From Camarhynchus parvulus (taxonomy: Eukaryota > Chordata > Aves > Passeriformes > Thraupidae), in contig NC_044597.1 in the NCBI RefSeq assembly GCF_901933205.1, positions 186,001-250,000 on the forward strand: 64,000 nt of DNA, given 5' to 3'. Shown piece after piece: positions 48,126-59,372 of the stretch (the stretch's first letter is position 1; each line of letters starts with the position of its first letter). Below the pieces are notes generated by a model. That model did not search any database. It saw only the letters and a program-made list of their open reading frames with translations, and was not told the DNA's origin. A program made the translations under genes and the position numbers.

Positions 48126-48813
48126 TGTCTTGGTTTAGAGCAAAATTTTGGGGAGAGAGAGAGAGAGAGTCCCCAGAGGGGCTCTAGTAGGAGGATAAAT
48201 TCAATCGGCCCCTCCCCCCACAACCAGTCCGGGAGAAAATACCTCCTTGAAGAAAAGTGGAAAAAGCTGTTTATTAAACAATAGAACCTAACAATATTAA
48301 AACAATAAAACCCCTTGCCGCTCTAAAAGAGATGACCAATTGAGAAAACCCCCCCCGGTTGCAGCCCAGCTCACTCAGTCTCTTATCAGTCCTTCTGGTG
48401 CTGGAATTCTCACAGGCCAGGCCCGGCCTGGCCCGGTGGCCACAGGTGTGAGCTGCCGGTGCTTCCCTGGGTGTTCAGTCCAGAGCAGGTTCCAAGAGGT
48501 CCAAAGAAAAGGAAAAGAAAAACCACAGTCCAGGGACTCTTCTTTGCCTCAGCCAGCTAAAACTAACCAAAAGCAAAAGGAGAGCTCTCTGTCCTGCCGC
48601 CTGTCTGTCCGAGACAACACAGTCCTGGAGGAGGAATGCGGGGAGTAACGTGCAATGTCTGAGCCGAAGAAAAAAAAAAAAAGAACTGTGCGATTCTTCT
48701 CTTCCCCCTTTCACTCTCTGCAACAAGTCTTAAAGGTGCAAAACTTATTATTATTCAGCATAAACCAATGAGACGATTTGGCGATAAAAGCATCATATAG
48801 TCAACCCAGGACA
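48126..48813 (-). repeat. 5' LTR of the ERVL provirus
   Basis: Same termini as the 3' LTR (TGTCTTGG on the left, CCCAGGACA on the right, plus strand). It is followed by CTGGG at 48814-48818. Being the minus-strand 5' LTR, its U3 at the right drives the provirus. It carries the same GC hairpin at 48415-48433 and a longer A run near 48668. Confidence 0.95.
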
Positions 48814-49150
48814 CTGGGGCAGAAGCAGACGGAGAGAGAGGAGAAAGAGAGGTCCTGGAGGTTCCACAGCGATGGTTTACTGGGGAGTCTGTGAAGGGTT
48901 CCAGCGGCAACTCTTCTTCTGTCGGATGGGCTAAAACAGCCCCATTTTATAGGGTATAGGGGGATCCAAACTTGTCCAATTGTAAGGGTTAGGGAAAAAG
49001 GTGGCCTATGGGGTTACAGAGATAAGCTATGGGGCAAGAGGCAGAAGACAGGAGCTTATTTTGCTGTCTCATCATGACTCAGCAGTTCTCACTGTTAAGT
49101 CTCAATCCTCCATGGAGCTCTCACAAGCTCCATGGAGTCTGCAAACTTCC
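48814..49150 (-). repeat. Possible older LTR, piece right of the provirus
   Basis: It begins with the duplicated CTGGG. On the minus strand a TATAAAATGGGG box near 48940-48955 is followed by sequence that runs into the provirus edge, as a U3-R-U5 layout would. This is the partner of 42191-42413. Outer boundary and family uncertain. Confidence 0.35.
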
Positions 49151-49384
49151 TCTGGAAAATCACCATGGAAAAATGGTGATTAAATTGGGACAGTCCTGGA
49201 GGACTAGATCTTGGAAGCATCACACCTCTTACAGTGTGTCAGCATGGATATGTACCCATGTGTTATGAACTACTGGGCATTTACTGCTGCAGGATTCCAC
49301 AAAAAACGAATTCTTCAAGGAAAAGGGAAAAGGGGAGTAAAAAAAAAGAACAGGAAGAAAAGAGAAGGAAGACAGGGAGAAGTT

Positions 49385-49436
49385 GTTGGATTTAATGATC
49401 TTATGGCTCTTTTCCAACCTAAAGAATTCTATGATT
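49385..49436 (+). mobile_element. Short CR1 tail
   Basis: 'gttggatttaatgatcttat', 'ttccaacctaaagaattcta' and 'tgatta' match the CR1 3' end. Confidence 0.8.
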
Positions 49437-49797
49437 ACAATTGTGGAATCAATTCCAGTTTAATCCAATTTGTGAGCAGCTGGTGGACTTTTAGTGAAAA
49501 ATAGGTAAGAGGACAAAAATTAGGTAGGAAAAGTTATTGTAACTAAACACATATAGTATAGCCAGGGAAGCGCTCTCCTGATAGAGAAGATAAAGGTAAA
49601 TTAAATCTCTGCAACCTGCTGCTACTTTTCACCTTGAAAAAGGCACTGCATTAAACACATTTGGCGTTTGTAGCAGGTGAAGATTTTTTGGTGGGTTTAT
49701 AATTGTGAACAAAGAATCAAAGGATAAGAAAATTCTCATGGGAGCATGTGAGTCAACAAATGTTCATGCTTGGGTCTAAATCTCATCCCTGGATATG

Positions 49798-49920
49798 TCC
49801 AAGGCCAGGTTGGATGGGGCTTGGAGCAACCTGAGATAGTGGAAGGTGTCCTGGCCCATGGCAGGGGAAGGGAACTGAATGGGCTTTAAGTTCCCTGCCA
49901 ACCTAAAGCATTTTGTGAAT
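49798..49920 (+). mobile_element. CR1 LINE fragment, 3' end
   Basis: 'ccaaggccaggttggatggg', 'gcttggagcaacctgagata', 'gtggaaggtgtcctggccca' and 'tggcaggggaagggaactg' are typical CR1 3' words. Confidence 0.9.
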
Positions 49921-50058
49921 TGCTAATTCTAAATTGTTTCCATCCCAGGCAGGAGAGGGGCAGCAGCCTTGGGAAGAGCACTCCTCTGGTCATGACGGGA
50001 TAGCCCAGCATTCCTGCTTCTTTTCTTTCCTGCATTACCATCTGCCTGAACAGGCTGG

Positions 50059-50134
50059 TTCCACAGGTTTTAGACATAAACTTCATCTGTAGTTTAGGAG
50101 TTCCACAGGTTTTAGACATAAACTTCATCTGTAG
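50059..50134. repeat. 34-bp word repeated with 42-bp period
   Basis: A word beginning TTCCACAGGTTTTAGAC and ending CATCTGTAG occurs at 50059-50092 and 50101-50134, identical, with the 8-base spacer TTTAGGAG. Confidence 0.95.
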
Positions 50135-50200
50135 GAATGAAGAATGGGGAATTGGAAATAAGCAGGGGTAGTGTTGGATTGGAAGCCTCACAGGGTTCGG

Positions 50201-50607
50201 TTTGGCTAGCTCTGGACCCCATTAGTGCCGACAAGAACAAAGGCAAAAGATGAGAAGTGCTCTTTCTCCTTGGAAGCCAAAAGTCCCACAGTTTTATTGT
50301 GGAACCACTCCAGGGACATCCGGGAAAAGAAAGAGAAAGAACGGCTCATGGTGGGAGATTTTAAACCCAGGGGAAGTAGGGTGGAGGCAAGGGGCCACAG
50401 CCAATGGGATACAACTGATGGGAGGGGCAAGGGGAGGAAGTTACCCGGGTGAAGACCACCACCACAAGACTTGGAGGAGAGGGGGGAACAGAACAAACCG
50501 TGTGATACAAACAAACAATTTCATGAATATAGAAACTACTCAGTGCAAAATTCTAATCACCCAGTGCAAAATAATAACTAAACAAACTACTTAGTGCAAC
50601 ACAACAG
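50201..50607 (-). repeat. LTR-like block
   Basis: On the minus strand the start TGTTGTGTTGCAC (right edge near 50607), a TTTAAAATC box near 50357 and CACAATAAAACTG near 50292 give a U3-R-U5 layout. No target duplication found, and the left edge near 50227 is a guess. Confidence 0.4.
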
Positions 50608-50882
50608 GGTAGTAAGTTAATAAATTCCATAAGTACTAGAGGAAGCTAAAGGTAGCAGAAAGATGTCCTTAGGATCACGCTGCACATGCTGAGTCTGGCT
50701 TGTTGCTCCAGTGACACTGCGCCCAATGGCGGGAGAAGCCATGGCACCGGTCACCCACACGCTCTGATCCCCTTTCCCCTTGGCATGTGCCCGGAGCAGC
50801 TGTGCCCGCCTCAGCCCCTGGCAGGCAGGATCACAGTTTGGCCACTGGCTGGGATCCCGGAGCAACAGAAGTGGCCAATAAA
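50608..50882. other. Sequence between two LTR-like blocks
   Basis: GC-rich, no recognisable gag or pol words. It could be leader remnant of the element to the right or host sequence. Confidence 0.3.
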
Positions 50883-51392
50883 TGTGGACTCACATCGAAG
50901 GATTGGGGTAAAGGAAGAAGGAAGGACTCTTTTCTTGCGTCTCCGAGCTGTCTTTATTCTTTCCCGCGACGGGAGCGATGCAGGTGCTGCAGTGCCGTGG
51001 CTCGAAGGGAAACAATGACAAAAGAGTGCAAAACGAAGAAAAACGGCAGCTTTTAAGGGGAGGGGGCTGTCTCCCGGGAGGTGACCGTCTAACAAACCAA
51101 GGGCTAGATAGGAGGGATATGGGGGGATAAATGTAAACATAAGACCAATAGAGAAGGGGAAGGGAAAAGGGCATACCAATGAGTGAAGGGAAATACCATA
51201 ACTGACCACAAAGCTTCTAGATAAATGGGTGCAGCAACTTATGATAGACAAGCTGCAGGGGCAGGATTTTGGAGGATAGACAGGGAAGGATCTGGAATTA
51301 TCATAACTGCCACAGAGAAAAGGTGGGAAGACAGGTGGTAAACAACTTTAGGTAGAGACGAAACATGTAATCTTCAAAACCCCACTGCCACA
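50883..51392 (-). repeat. LTR-like block
   Basis: The minus strand starts TGTGGCAGTGGGG (from 51392). It has a CCTTAAAAGC TATA-like box near 51053 and AGAATAAAGACAG near 50955 as polyadenylation signal. The left edge TGTGGACTC at 50883 is tentative. No matching flanking duplication, so truncation is possible. Confidence 0.45.
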
Positions 51393-51840
51393 CTCCAGCT
51401 CCTATTTATCACCTGACTAAGAGTTGTTTAAATGCTCTGTCGCACACACCCATATCTCTCTGGAGACCAAGAAATCCTGCACCCATAAAGCATAAATTCT
51501 CAAAAGGCTTTAACAGGTTCAGCTTTTGAACAATGGCATGGCTTGATTTCAGATTTCTGCAATTTGTTGTATTTAACCTGCTGTTAAAGACCCTGCAGCA
51601 TCACTGGCCTTCTCCTGCCTCAAGGAAGGGAAAAGCCAACACAAACCAGCCTGACAATAAACACTGTGCTGTCCCAGTGCAGACTGTCTCTGGCTGCAGC
51701 AGCAATTTCTCTCAGCTGTCGGCAAAGTTGTCGCAGTTGAGAGAGGGGATTGTCCTGCTCTTCCCTGGGCTGGGGCAGCCTCACTTCAAGTCTGGAGGCA
51801 GTTTTGGGCACCACAATATTAAAAAGATAAAAAGTTATTA
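51393..51840. other. Unique sequence, no gene recognised
   Basis: I see no repeat, exon or RNA signal here. Confidence 0.35.
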
Positions 51841-52273
51841 GAGAGTATCCAAAAGAGAGACATGAAGATGGTGAAGGCTCTGGAGGGGTCACACAAGGAG
51901 TGGCCAAGGTTACTTGGTCTGTTCAGCTGGAGCAGAGGAGGCTGAGGGCTGAGCTCACCAGGGGCTGCAGTTCCTCCCCAAGGGCAGCTCTGATCTCTGC
52001 TCTGGGACAGGGACAGGACCCAGGGAATGGTGTGAGCTGGGCCAGGGGAGGGTTAGGCTGGAGATCAGGGAAAGGTTCTTTCCCCAGAGGGTACTGGGCA
52101 CTGCCCAGGCTCCCCAGGGAATGGTCACAACCCCGAGGCTGCCAGAGCTCCAGGAGCCTTTGGACAGCACTGCCAGGGATGCACAGGTTGTGATTGTTGG
52201 GGTATCTGTGCAGGGCCAGGGGTGGGACTAAATAATTCTTGGGGGGACCAGCTCAGGCTATTCTGTGATTCTA
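51841..52273 (+). mobile_element. CR1 LINE fragment, 3' end
   Basis: 'gagtatccaaaagagagaca', 'tctggaggggtcacacaagg', 'tgatctctgctctgggacag', 'gctggagatcagggaaaggt', 'ggctgccagagctccaggag' and the tail 'ctattctgtgattctattct'. This uninterrupted copy shows where the LTR at 33975 entered its sister copy. Confidence 0.93.
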
Positions 52274-54861
52274 TTCTGTGGTTGCCTTGTTGAAGCTCTT
52301 ACTGGCAGAGCGACAAGGTAATGTCTTTCTCTGTGCTCACAGCCTGCATCCTCAGGCATGCCCAGATTCCATTCTGGGAATGCAGGGTGAGAAGGAAGTC
52401 GATGTTTGGCACAGCCATGTTCACCAGCTGCCTGGTTTGAACAGAGGGTTGAACACAGCACCTGTGGCTGCTCTGAGACAGGGGCATCACAGGGCTCTTC
52501 CCACAGCTTGCAGGGTTGTTGAGACAGCTTCAGCCTGCAAGTACCAAACCACATGTCCAAGCCCTACTTTTTTTGCCGGTGGAGATGCTCTCAAATAATC
52601 TTGACTTTTCCAGATGACACCCTGCCATGTGGCTGGGGTGGTAATGCTCCAGCTCCACTCCAGGACCAGGCTGGTCTTTCTCAGAGGCACCATTCTCAGG
52701 GAGCCACCACTGAGAGCTAACCAAGTGGCCAGGAGTGATGCTGCTGATGTGGAAGCTCTTGCATTGCTCAGGGCTGGACGTGGGTGTGAGCATCCGATGC
52801 CCTCCCCAGCAGTCAGAATGCTGAATTAATGTGATGCCTTTAATTTTACAGGTGGGCAGGCAGGGCTCTCGCAGGAGCTTCCTACCAAGATGGAGTGACT
52901 GCATGGAAATGGTCTTTGCATCTTAATGAAGATAGAAAACCTGATTATTCCACAGAGAGTAAATGGATTACCCAGGATGCAGCAGGAGCTGCGTGAAACT
53001 GCAGCTGGTCGCAATCCTATGGGGAAATCCCATCTGATCCCACTCCAGTTCTCCAAAAGTCTCCTTGCTGACTCCTTTTCAGCCCCTCTGAAATTTCTGT
53101 CATCTCTAAGTTCCCCCTGGTTTTGCTGCTGCCTCTCCTAAGTTTCCATCCCATTGCAGGCCTCCCTCCTTTGCTCCGTGAGTCACCCAGGCATTCCCAA
53201 ACGTAGAGCTGTGAGGAAGGATGCTCCACACAGAGCCCAGCTAGCTCTGACAGCAATAAATACTCCAGACATTCATTTCCATCAATGAGTGCTCATCCTG
53301 CCTGTGTGGTGGAATTACAGTGCAGTGAAAGCCTCCAGGACTGGGATTCCTCTTTATCTATGCTCTTCTCTCCCCAGAACAGTGAGAGGAGCTGTCTGAG
53401 CTGCCTAAAGTCACCGAGATGTGTCAGTGTATCCAGTGCTTTGCAAAACGAGCAGGTGCCTAGCTCCTCTGGCAGGAGTCTAGCTGTTGGTGTTCGGCTG
53501 CTGCAGGTCCCTTCTTGGGCTTAGGGAATGTGAAACCAGCTCAGAGCTTCAAATTAACCCATAAGTCACTGTGCAGGAGGAAATGGGATATGGAAGAACG
53601 TGCCAGGGATCATCAGCTCTCACCCTGCCACAGCCATGAGGACACACGACCTGTAGACAGAGGTGATGAATGCACAGCCCCCTCCCAGACTACATCTGCT
53701 CTAGGACTTTTTAAAAATAAATCTTAACTGAAAACATTAAATACTAAAAAGAGTTTTGAGGTTTTAAAATACTCCTTGGAAATACTTTCATGATTTGGTT
53801 CCAGGCCAAAACTTCACAAATTTTCAACAACCGAAAGCTGGACACTTTGCCAGTAAAGCATTGCTTGGGCTTTTATCTTCCAGTGGGAAAGAAAAACAAG
53901 AAAGAAATACTTTATTAAGGAAGAAATCAGTCAGTAATCAATCCCACAACGCAAAAAGATATCTATTTGACTGAGTGTTTTTTATGAGCCCCAACTATTT
54001 TTTCCTTTTATTGTAGGAAAAAGATGATGGTGAAAAGAGAAACACCATCAAGCTGGCCATAGTATCAAAGGATATGGTTGTATAATATTGTATTGTACAT
54101 GAATGTTATTGAACTGCTGAAAAAGCTCTACTCCCTTGGGTAAAGGAAGCGATGCAGAGGCTTTTTAAAGAGCATCTCTTTGGAAACAGGATTGGCTATT
54201 GAGTGGAGCAGGGAGAGCTTGCAGAGCAGGGGGTATTAGGGACAGACACAGAGAACATCAGCTGTGCTCTGAAGTCCCCATTAATAAAGGCTCATACATA
54301 AATACAGATGACAGGTATTGATTTTCCTTTGCAAGCTGAGTGCTTTCCCCTGGCTAATGAAATGCAGTGCCTTCCTTAAAGAGAGGTCACAGCATGGTAT
54401 ACCCACAAAGATTTAACGGGATGGGAAAATAAATAATGCTCCTCTGAGGGAAAATGCAGCTGATCTGCCCAGGTTGTGCCTGCTGGAAAATGTCTGTCCC
54501 AGCCTGGAAATAGGAATTCAGACAAAAGCATTTTGTGTTATGAGCAGTGCTGGCACACACTGATGTATGTAGGCCTTCTGGTGGAATTTGTCAGTCTTCC
54601 CTAAAATCCAGAATGACTTATATTTTGTCCTTAAAGCTTGAAATATCTTGCTGTGATATTTCAAAATTGCATGATGTGAATCCCTCCCAGAAGACTGATT
54701 TGGATGGAAATTTACTTTTAAAAGGAATGAGAAGGAAGTGTCTTTAGTGTCTTTACAAATAAAATGTGGGCCTGCTGGTAGATAAACCCAGATACTGATA
54801 GGTGAAAGAAGCAGTGGGTGGAACCATAAATTTCATAGGAATTCCACTAGTTGACACAGAT
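52274..54861. other. Unique sequence, no gene recognised
   Basis: No repeat or exon seen. Frames of 100-124 residues at 52258-52904 overlap on both strands without motifs. 53700-54450 is AT-richer. Confidence 0.45.
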
Positions 54862-55195
54862 TGTTGCTTACCCAAGACCATGCTAAATTCCTGGAGTTAG
54901 AGAAAAATAACAGAGATACAAAGAAAAAGATGGGTGTGTCCACATTAGAAAGCAGACTGTATCAAGCTATTTGGGAATTCTGTTCCTCTCAAGTACCTCA
55001 GGTAATGGGGAAGGAGAGAGGGACATGTGACCAGGAAGTTAGGATAAAAAGGAGGCTGCATGCTCTAGCAATTTGAGAGACCCCATGGGAAATGCCCCAT
55101 GGCCTCCCCCTTTATTCAAATAAAGTTACAGAATTCCTCTCTCTCCTTTTTGAACATAAATGTCTGGTGTTTGTGGATTAATTTTCTTGCCACTT
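54862..55195 (+). repeat. Possible LTR fragment
   Basis: GGATAAAAAGGAGG near 55044 and CAAATAAAGTTAC near 55120 are spaced like a TATA box and polyadenylation signal of an LTR. A possible start TGTTGCTTACC lies at about 54862. No duplication or clear 3' terminus. Confidence 0.35.
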
Positions 55196-55352
55196 TCAAA
55201 GCCTTCTTTTTAGTTGGTTTTGTTTTGCATTTTTTTGGACTCTCATCAGCTCTCATCCACTAAGGAATTCCTAATCCAAGAACTGAGTAAGTGATGGGGA
55301 AGGGGGTAAAGAAACACTTTTACTTGACTGAGAAATTTAGTCTAATGCAAAG

Positions 55353-55798
55353 TGTCTTGGTTTGAAAGACAGGTGTCTTCCAAGGAAGGCGGGAACCTCC
55401 CTTGGAATAGAGAATATGACCCCCTTCCTCTGAATTATTGTAACTTTGAATTTAAGGGGCATTCAGGCAAAGATATAGGAAAAGGAATAACAATTCTTTA
55501 GTAGAGTGTATACATATAACAAGGCAAACAAACAACAACAATGGCAGCAACAACAAGCAAAAGAAAAAAAAAACAAAACCAGAAAACCCAAGAGTCTGTT
55601 TTCTGCTCTTCAAGCATTTCCCCTTTGGAGCAGTTCCGGACATAGCCAGCAGAGGCGCTGTTGGCTCCCGGCCAGGCAGGTGCGATGATTCCCCGCGGCT
55701 GCAGGGGGCGCTGTGGCCCACACGGTAATGGCAGCTTGGCCGAGACGGGAAGGGATGGAAAAAAGGGCTTGCTTTAGAAATGTCTCGGTTTTGAGACA
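55353..55798 (-). repeat. LTR related to the copy at 10122, partial
   Basis: It starts TGTCTTGGTTTGAAAG and shares 'gggaacctcccttgga'-like, 'attattgtaa'-like and 'aaagatatagga', 'aggaataacaattctttag' words with the LTR at 10122. The inner part differs and the right edge (TTGAGACA at 55798) is tentative. The flanks CAAAG and ATTTT do not match, so the copy is probably truncated or rearranged. Confidence 0.6.
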
Positions 55799-56153
55799 AT
55801 TTTAGGAGGGAAATTCTCTGGAATGAACATCTTCTGTACAGAATGTAGATTTTGGCATTCTGTACCCAACCGATATGAAAGGAATCTTGGAGGGAAGTGA
55901 AAAATCCTGTTTATTGAACGGACAGAGTGCCCACAGGACGTGTGGAAAAAAAAAAATGAGGAGTGTTGAACCTCCTCGTTGCAGAGAAAGCTGGTGGATT
56001 CAGAGTTCTTTCTTTAGCCGGCTTCCCCTGAGGTCCGGAGCTGGGATGCAGTGTCCCGCAGTGCCCCACCAGTCCACAGAGTCAGGGGTTTTGTGCTGGG
56101 GTTTTTCATGAACGAGACGGGACTGCTAGGATACGTTCCTTGAGCGTTATTGC
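55799..56153. other. Spacer between LTRs
   Basis: No gene. Contains an A run near 55950. It ends in ATTGC (56149-56153), the left TSD copy of the next LTR. Confidence 0.35.
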
Positions 56154-56702
56154 TGTGAGAAATGACTGCTCACTTAAAAAATTTAAAGGGTTTATTAATA
56201 TTTAACAAAAATACAACAAAAGGACTAAATAAGGAAAAACAGACCTGGAAGCTGCCCTCACAGCTACCTACCACGTGGCTGGCTTGAGTTCAAGATGGAT
56301 GCTTGGACTTTTATACTCCTGGGGGTTGCATCACACAACGCTGGCCCCTCCCAAAGTCTGTCAGTCAGCTCTTCTTTGCCATTTATCGGTGGAGACTTCT
56401 TTCTTGTAACTGGATTGGAGGTCAGGTGTTGCCATGCCCACCCCCTAAGCACCTTTTCCATTGCCAACTGCCTCATGCAAGGGGCACATGTGCAGCCTTC
56501 TTTGTACCTGTCCTAGACAACCCAGGCTGTCTGATGGCAACAATACGGAGGGTGGGCGGGGAGGGGAAGGGAACTATGGGGAGAACAGAGGACATCTAAA
56601 CTATAACAACATAACTATACATCAGTAAAGCTCCTCTTAATATTCATACAATATTAATCCCTTAATTGCGAGAGCCAATCATCTCATTATCCATCTATAA
56701 CA
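56154..56702 (-). repeat. Solo LTR, 5-bp TSD, same family as 62942
   Basis: The plus strand begins TGTGAGAAATGAC and ends CCATCTATAACA, flanked by exact ATTGC duplications (56149-56153 and 56703-56707). The minus strand carries GGAGTATAAAAGTCC (TATA, about 56309-56323) and AATAAACCC near 56190 (polyadenylation signal). Shared words with the LTR at 62942 include TTATAGATG, GATTG-CTCTC-CAATTAA, 'tatagttatgttg', 'gacctccaat' and 'actttgggaggggc', so both belong to one family. No internal sequence remains. Confidence 0.9.
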
Positions 56703-57675
56703 ATTGCAGCATCAGCCTCATTACATTGTTGAGACAATCGGAAGATGGCAAAAGCTCCCGTCCTAGCAGCAGCCAAAGATTTCTTTGTTACAGAGCATTT
56801 AAAAACTTTCTAGCCAATAGCATATTGCTAAAGCTTACAGACAGTTGTTCTAACCAATCACTAAAAGCACACTTGTACTTGCTTCACACAGGGTCTGCTT
56901 TCTATTAACAATACACAATACTTCATTATTAAGTTTAAAACCTTCTACTGTCCTGCTAAGCATATTTTTCTGCAGTCTTAAGGTCTATCTTAGCCAAGCC
57001 TAAAACTCAAGCTATTGTTTCATGTCCTTGCTTGTTATACTATTGTAACTTTTCTACTTTCAGACTTTGCAGCTGCAGCTAGCTCTAAGTTTTCTGTTCT
57101 TTCTGTTTCCAAGGCCTACTTTTACAGCTTTCTGGAATTATTCTTACCTTTACTATTTCCCACAAGGCTCCCACTTATGGTCTGGTTTTCAGACAGGAGC
57201 TAAGGTGAACAGTTCCAGAAGAAGCCACAGAAGTCACTGGAGGATTGCAGAATGCAGTCCAGGAAAATGTCCTTCCTCAGCTAACAAGAAGCTAGCTAAA
57301 AGCAAAGAATGTAACTCCCTCTCTGCTGCAAGGCCGAGCACGGGAGAGTATGAGAGCTTGAACACAAACTGTGCCAGCTCCATCCTGCTTCCCGACCTAG
57401 CTCAAAGTTACAGGACCCATTTCTGGGCATAAAGCAGATGGTAGGGGAATACAGTATTATCATAAAATCACCTCAAGACAACAAACCTCCCAGGGGCAGC
57501 CGATCCTGGTGCCCCAGCAGGACCCTCGAAAGCAGCAAGATGGAATGGCAGGAATGAGCAAACATCACGGGCTGGTAAACGAGATGTATCAGAACCTCTG
57601 CAGCTGTAGCTGGAACCGCAAGGGGAGCGTCCCAGGGCACACGGGGCTACAGGGCAGCAAAAAGCAGTGGCAAAG
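56703..57675. other. AT-rich sequence, possibly an older degraded element
   Basis: Begins with the right copy ATTGC. A plus-strand frame of 121 residues (57067-57432) has no motif. CCAAT words (56812, 56856) and pyrimidine-rich runs hint at an old LTR, but I cannot define ends. The last four bases AAAG are the left TSD copy of the next LTR. Confidence 0.35.
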
Positions 57676-58295
57676 TGTGAAAAATGTGTATTTTATGATT
57701 GGCTTTTTGCAAATATTCAAATGAATATTATTTGTGTTATGTTAGAAAGTTATGCTGTATTAATTTTCTTAAGTAGTGTGTTAAGTATAGTTTTAGGTTA
57801 TAACAAAATGTTAAAATAGAAACTATGCTATGTAAGATACTTTTTTTAAAGAAAGAACTCGCAGTGAGATAACAGCCACAGGACACCTAAATCTTTCAGA
57901 GGAAGAGAATTTATTGCTCCATTATCAGAAGAAACGAACTTCTTCCCACCTTGCTCAGCTCTGGAGATGCCGTCAGGATTAAGAGGAAGAAGCTGACACT
58001 GACCAGACAGAATCCTGTGTTTGAATGGAATTTATGCATCATGTATGAGATGTATGAATATGCAACAGGTTATTGCTTTTAAGGGTTAATCCTGTTAATG
58101 TGTGTCCTTGTTCAGGCTTATGTTGCCAGAAAAAGGTATCCGCATGTCCGTAACTCTTTGTTTCTGTTGTCTCATGTTGTCCTAATCCAAATTGTCCAAA
58201 TTATTATTACTCTGACTATATTGCTATTTTTATAACCATTATATTATCATTAAACTTTAAAAAATTTAAAAAACAAGTGACTGGTGTTTTTCACA
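57676..58295 (+). repeat. Solo LTR, 4-bp TSD, twin of 60733
   Basis: Begins TGTGAAAAATGTG and ends GTGTTTTTCACA, with AAAG at 57672-57675 and 58296-58299. The 4-bp duplication suggests class I. A long near-identical copy in the same orientation lies at 60733-61349. Orientation is inferred from the ATTGGC word near the start and ATTAAAC near the end. Confidence 0.88.
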
Positions 58296-59372
58296 AAAGC
58301 CTGGAAGGGCTGGGCAGTGGCAGCCCAGTTCCCGAACGTGGCAGAGAGAGGCTCCCTAGGATGGGAAAGGGGCTCAGGGATCCCGGGGTTTCCCTGAGGC
58401 ACTCCAGCAGATGGTGAAGGGTCCTCTGTTTGGTGAGGTGACACGGCCGCTGCTCACGGTAGAAGAAAGGCAGCAGGAGACGGAACCCGCAGTGGTAACG
58501 AATTCTTCCCACAGCGACCTCAGCCTCTCTCGCCCTGAATACCGGGAGCGCAGGATGCGTCGGGGCTGTGCCGAGCCCCTTTCTCCCCAGCCCAGTTCCC
58601 GGTAACTTTGCCCTTCCGAGAGAAACTCCTCAGCCCCCACAGTGAAGCCAGTTGCACTGCTGCCCCTTCTCCGTAGTTACTTCTTTTGTCTCTCTTAAAT
58701 ACCGATCGTTATTGTTTCTTAGCAACAAAAATGGGAGAAAATTCCCCGAGAAAACAAAAGGAGGAAATCCTAAACTCCAACCCATGATGTCCCTTCCCAT
58801 GGCAGGGGTATGGAACTGGGTGGGCCCTTCCAACCCAGCACCATTGTGGTATTCTAGGATTCTATGACTTCCTCCTCCACGAATTGATTCCCTGGTATGT
58901 TTTTGACTTGTGCAGCTGGGCAACTCTAGACTGTAGCTTCTGTGGCCAAATTTGCCAAATCAGTGTGACACTGCACCATTTTCTTGCAGCAAAAACTGGG
59001 AAAGTGGTGTTGTCTCTTGTTTTCAGGAGCCCATGACACTGTTCATGCCCTGAGCATTGCAGTGAGGAGAGCCACTGACACTGCACCCTGTGTGCCCTGA
59101 GAGCACTGCCTGCAACCCTTCCCGCAGTTGCAGCCCTGCGCTGCCAGTGAGGGACTGCCGAGGTGATAAACGCTGCCGCAGCTGCCTCCTGTGCCATTAA
59201 GATTCCTCTCACGCTGAGCAGTCGCCCTCTTCAAGTGCAGGGAGAGTCCAGCCGGGCTTTTCTCCGCAGTTGCTTCGCCGCTCTGCCCGCAGTGGTGCAG
59301 CACGGCTGGCTCAGGCTCTGCCGGGGGAAGGCTGCAAAGAACAATGTGTGCTTCATTTCCAGTAGCACAGAT
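58296..59372. other. Unique GC-rich sequence with a CR1 tail
   Basis: Starts with the right copy AAAG. GC-rich between about 58300 and 58640, with several CpG dinucleotides. A CR1 end lies at 58786-58867. No gene recognised. It ends in CAGAT (59368-59372), the left TSD copy of the next LTR. Confidence 0.4.
58786..58867 (+). mobile_element. CR1 LINE fragment, 3' end
   Basis: 'tgatgtcccttcccatggca', 'ggggtatggaactgggtggg' and 'cccttccaacccagcaccat', with the tail 'ggattctatga'. Confidence 0.88.

Larger units (their letters stand above)
42414..48813 (-). mobile_element. Near full-length ERVL-type endogenous retrovirus (6.4 kb)
   Basis: Two LTRs in the same orientation bound 5.0 kb of internal sequence. 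Exact 5-bp duplications CTGGG flank the whole unit at 42409-42413 and 48814-48818. On the minus strand the order is 5' LTR, primer-binding-like site, gag, protease/reverse transcriptase region, RNase H, integrase, polypurine tract, 3' LTR, with no env. The pol wording, the 5-bp duplication and the lack of env all fit the class III ERVL group, relatives of foamy viruses. The LTRs are nearly identical, so insertion was recent. Gag and pol are nevertheless interrupted by frameshifts and stops as presented, so this copy is not competent in this sequence. Several breaks fall close to poly-C runs, where assembly error is possible. Confidence 0.95.
49151..50200. other. Unique sequence with two CR1 tails and a small duplication
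   Basis: Contains CR1 ends at 49385-49436 and 49798-49920 and a 34-bp repeated word at 50059-50134. No gene. Confidence 0.45.
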
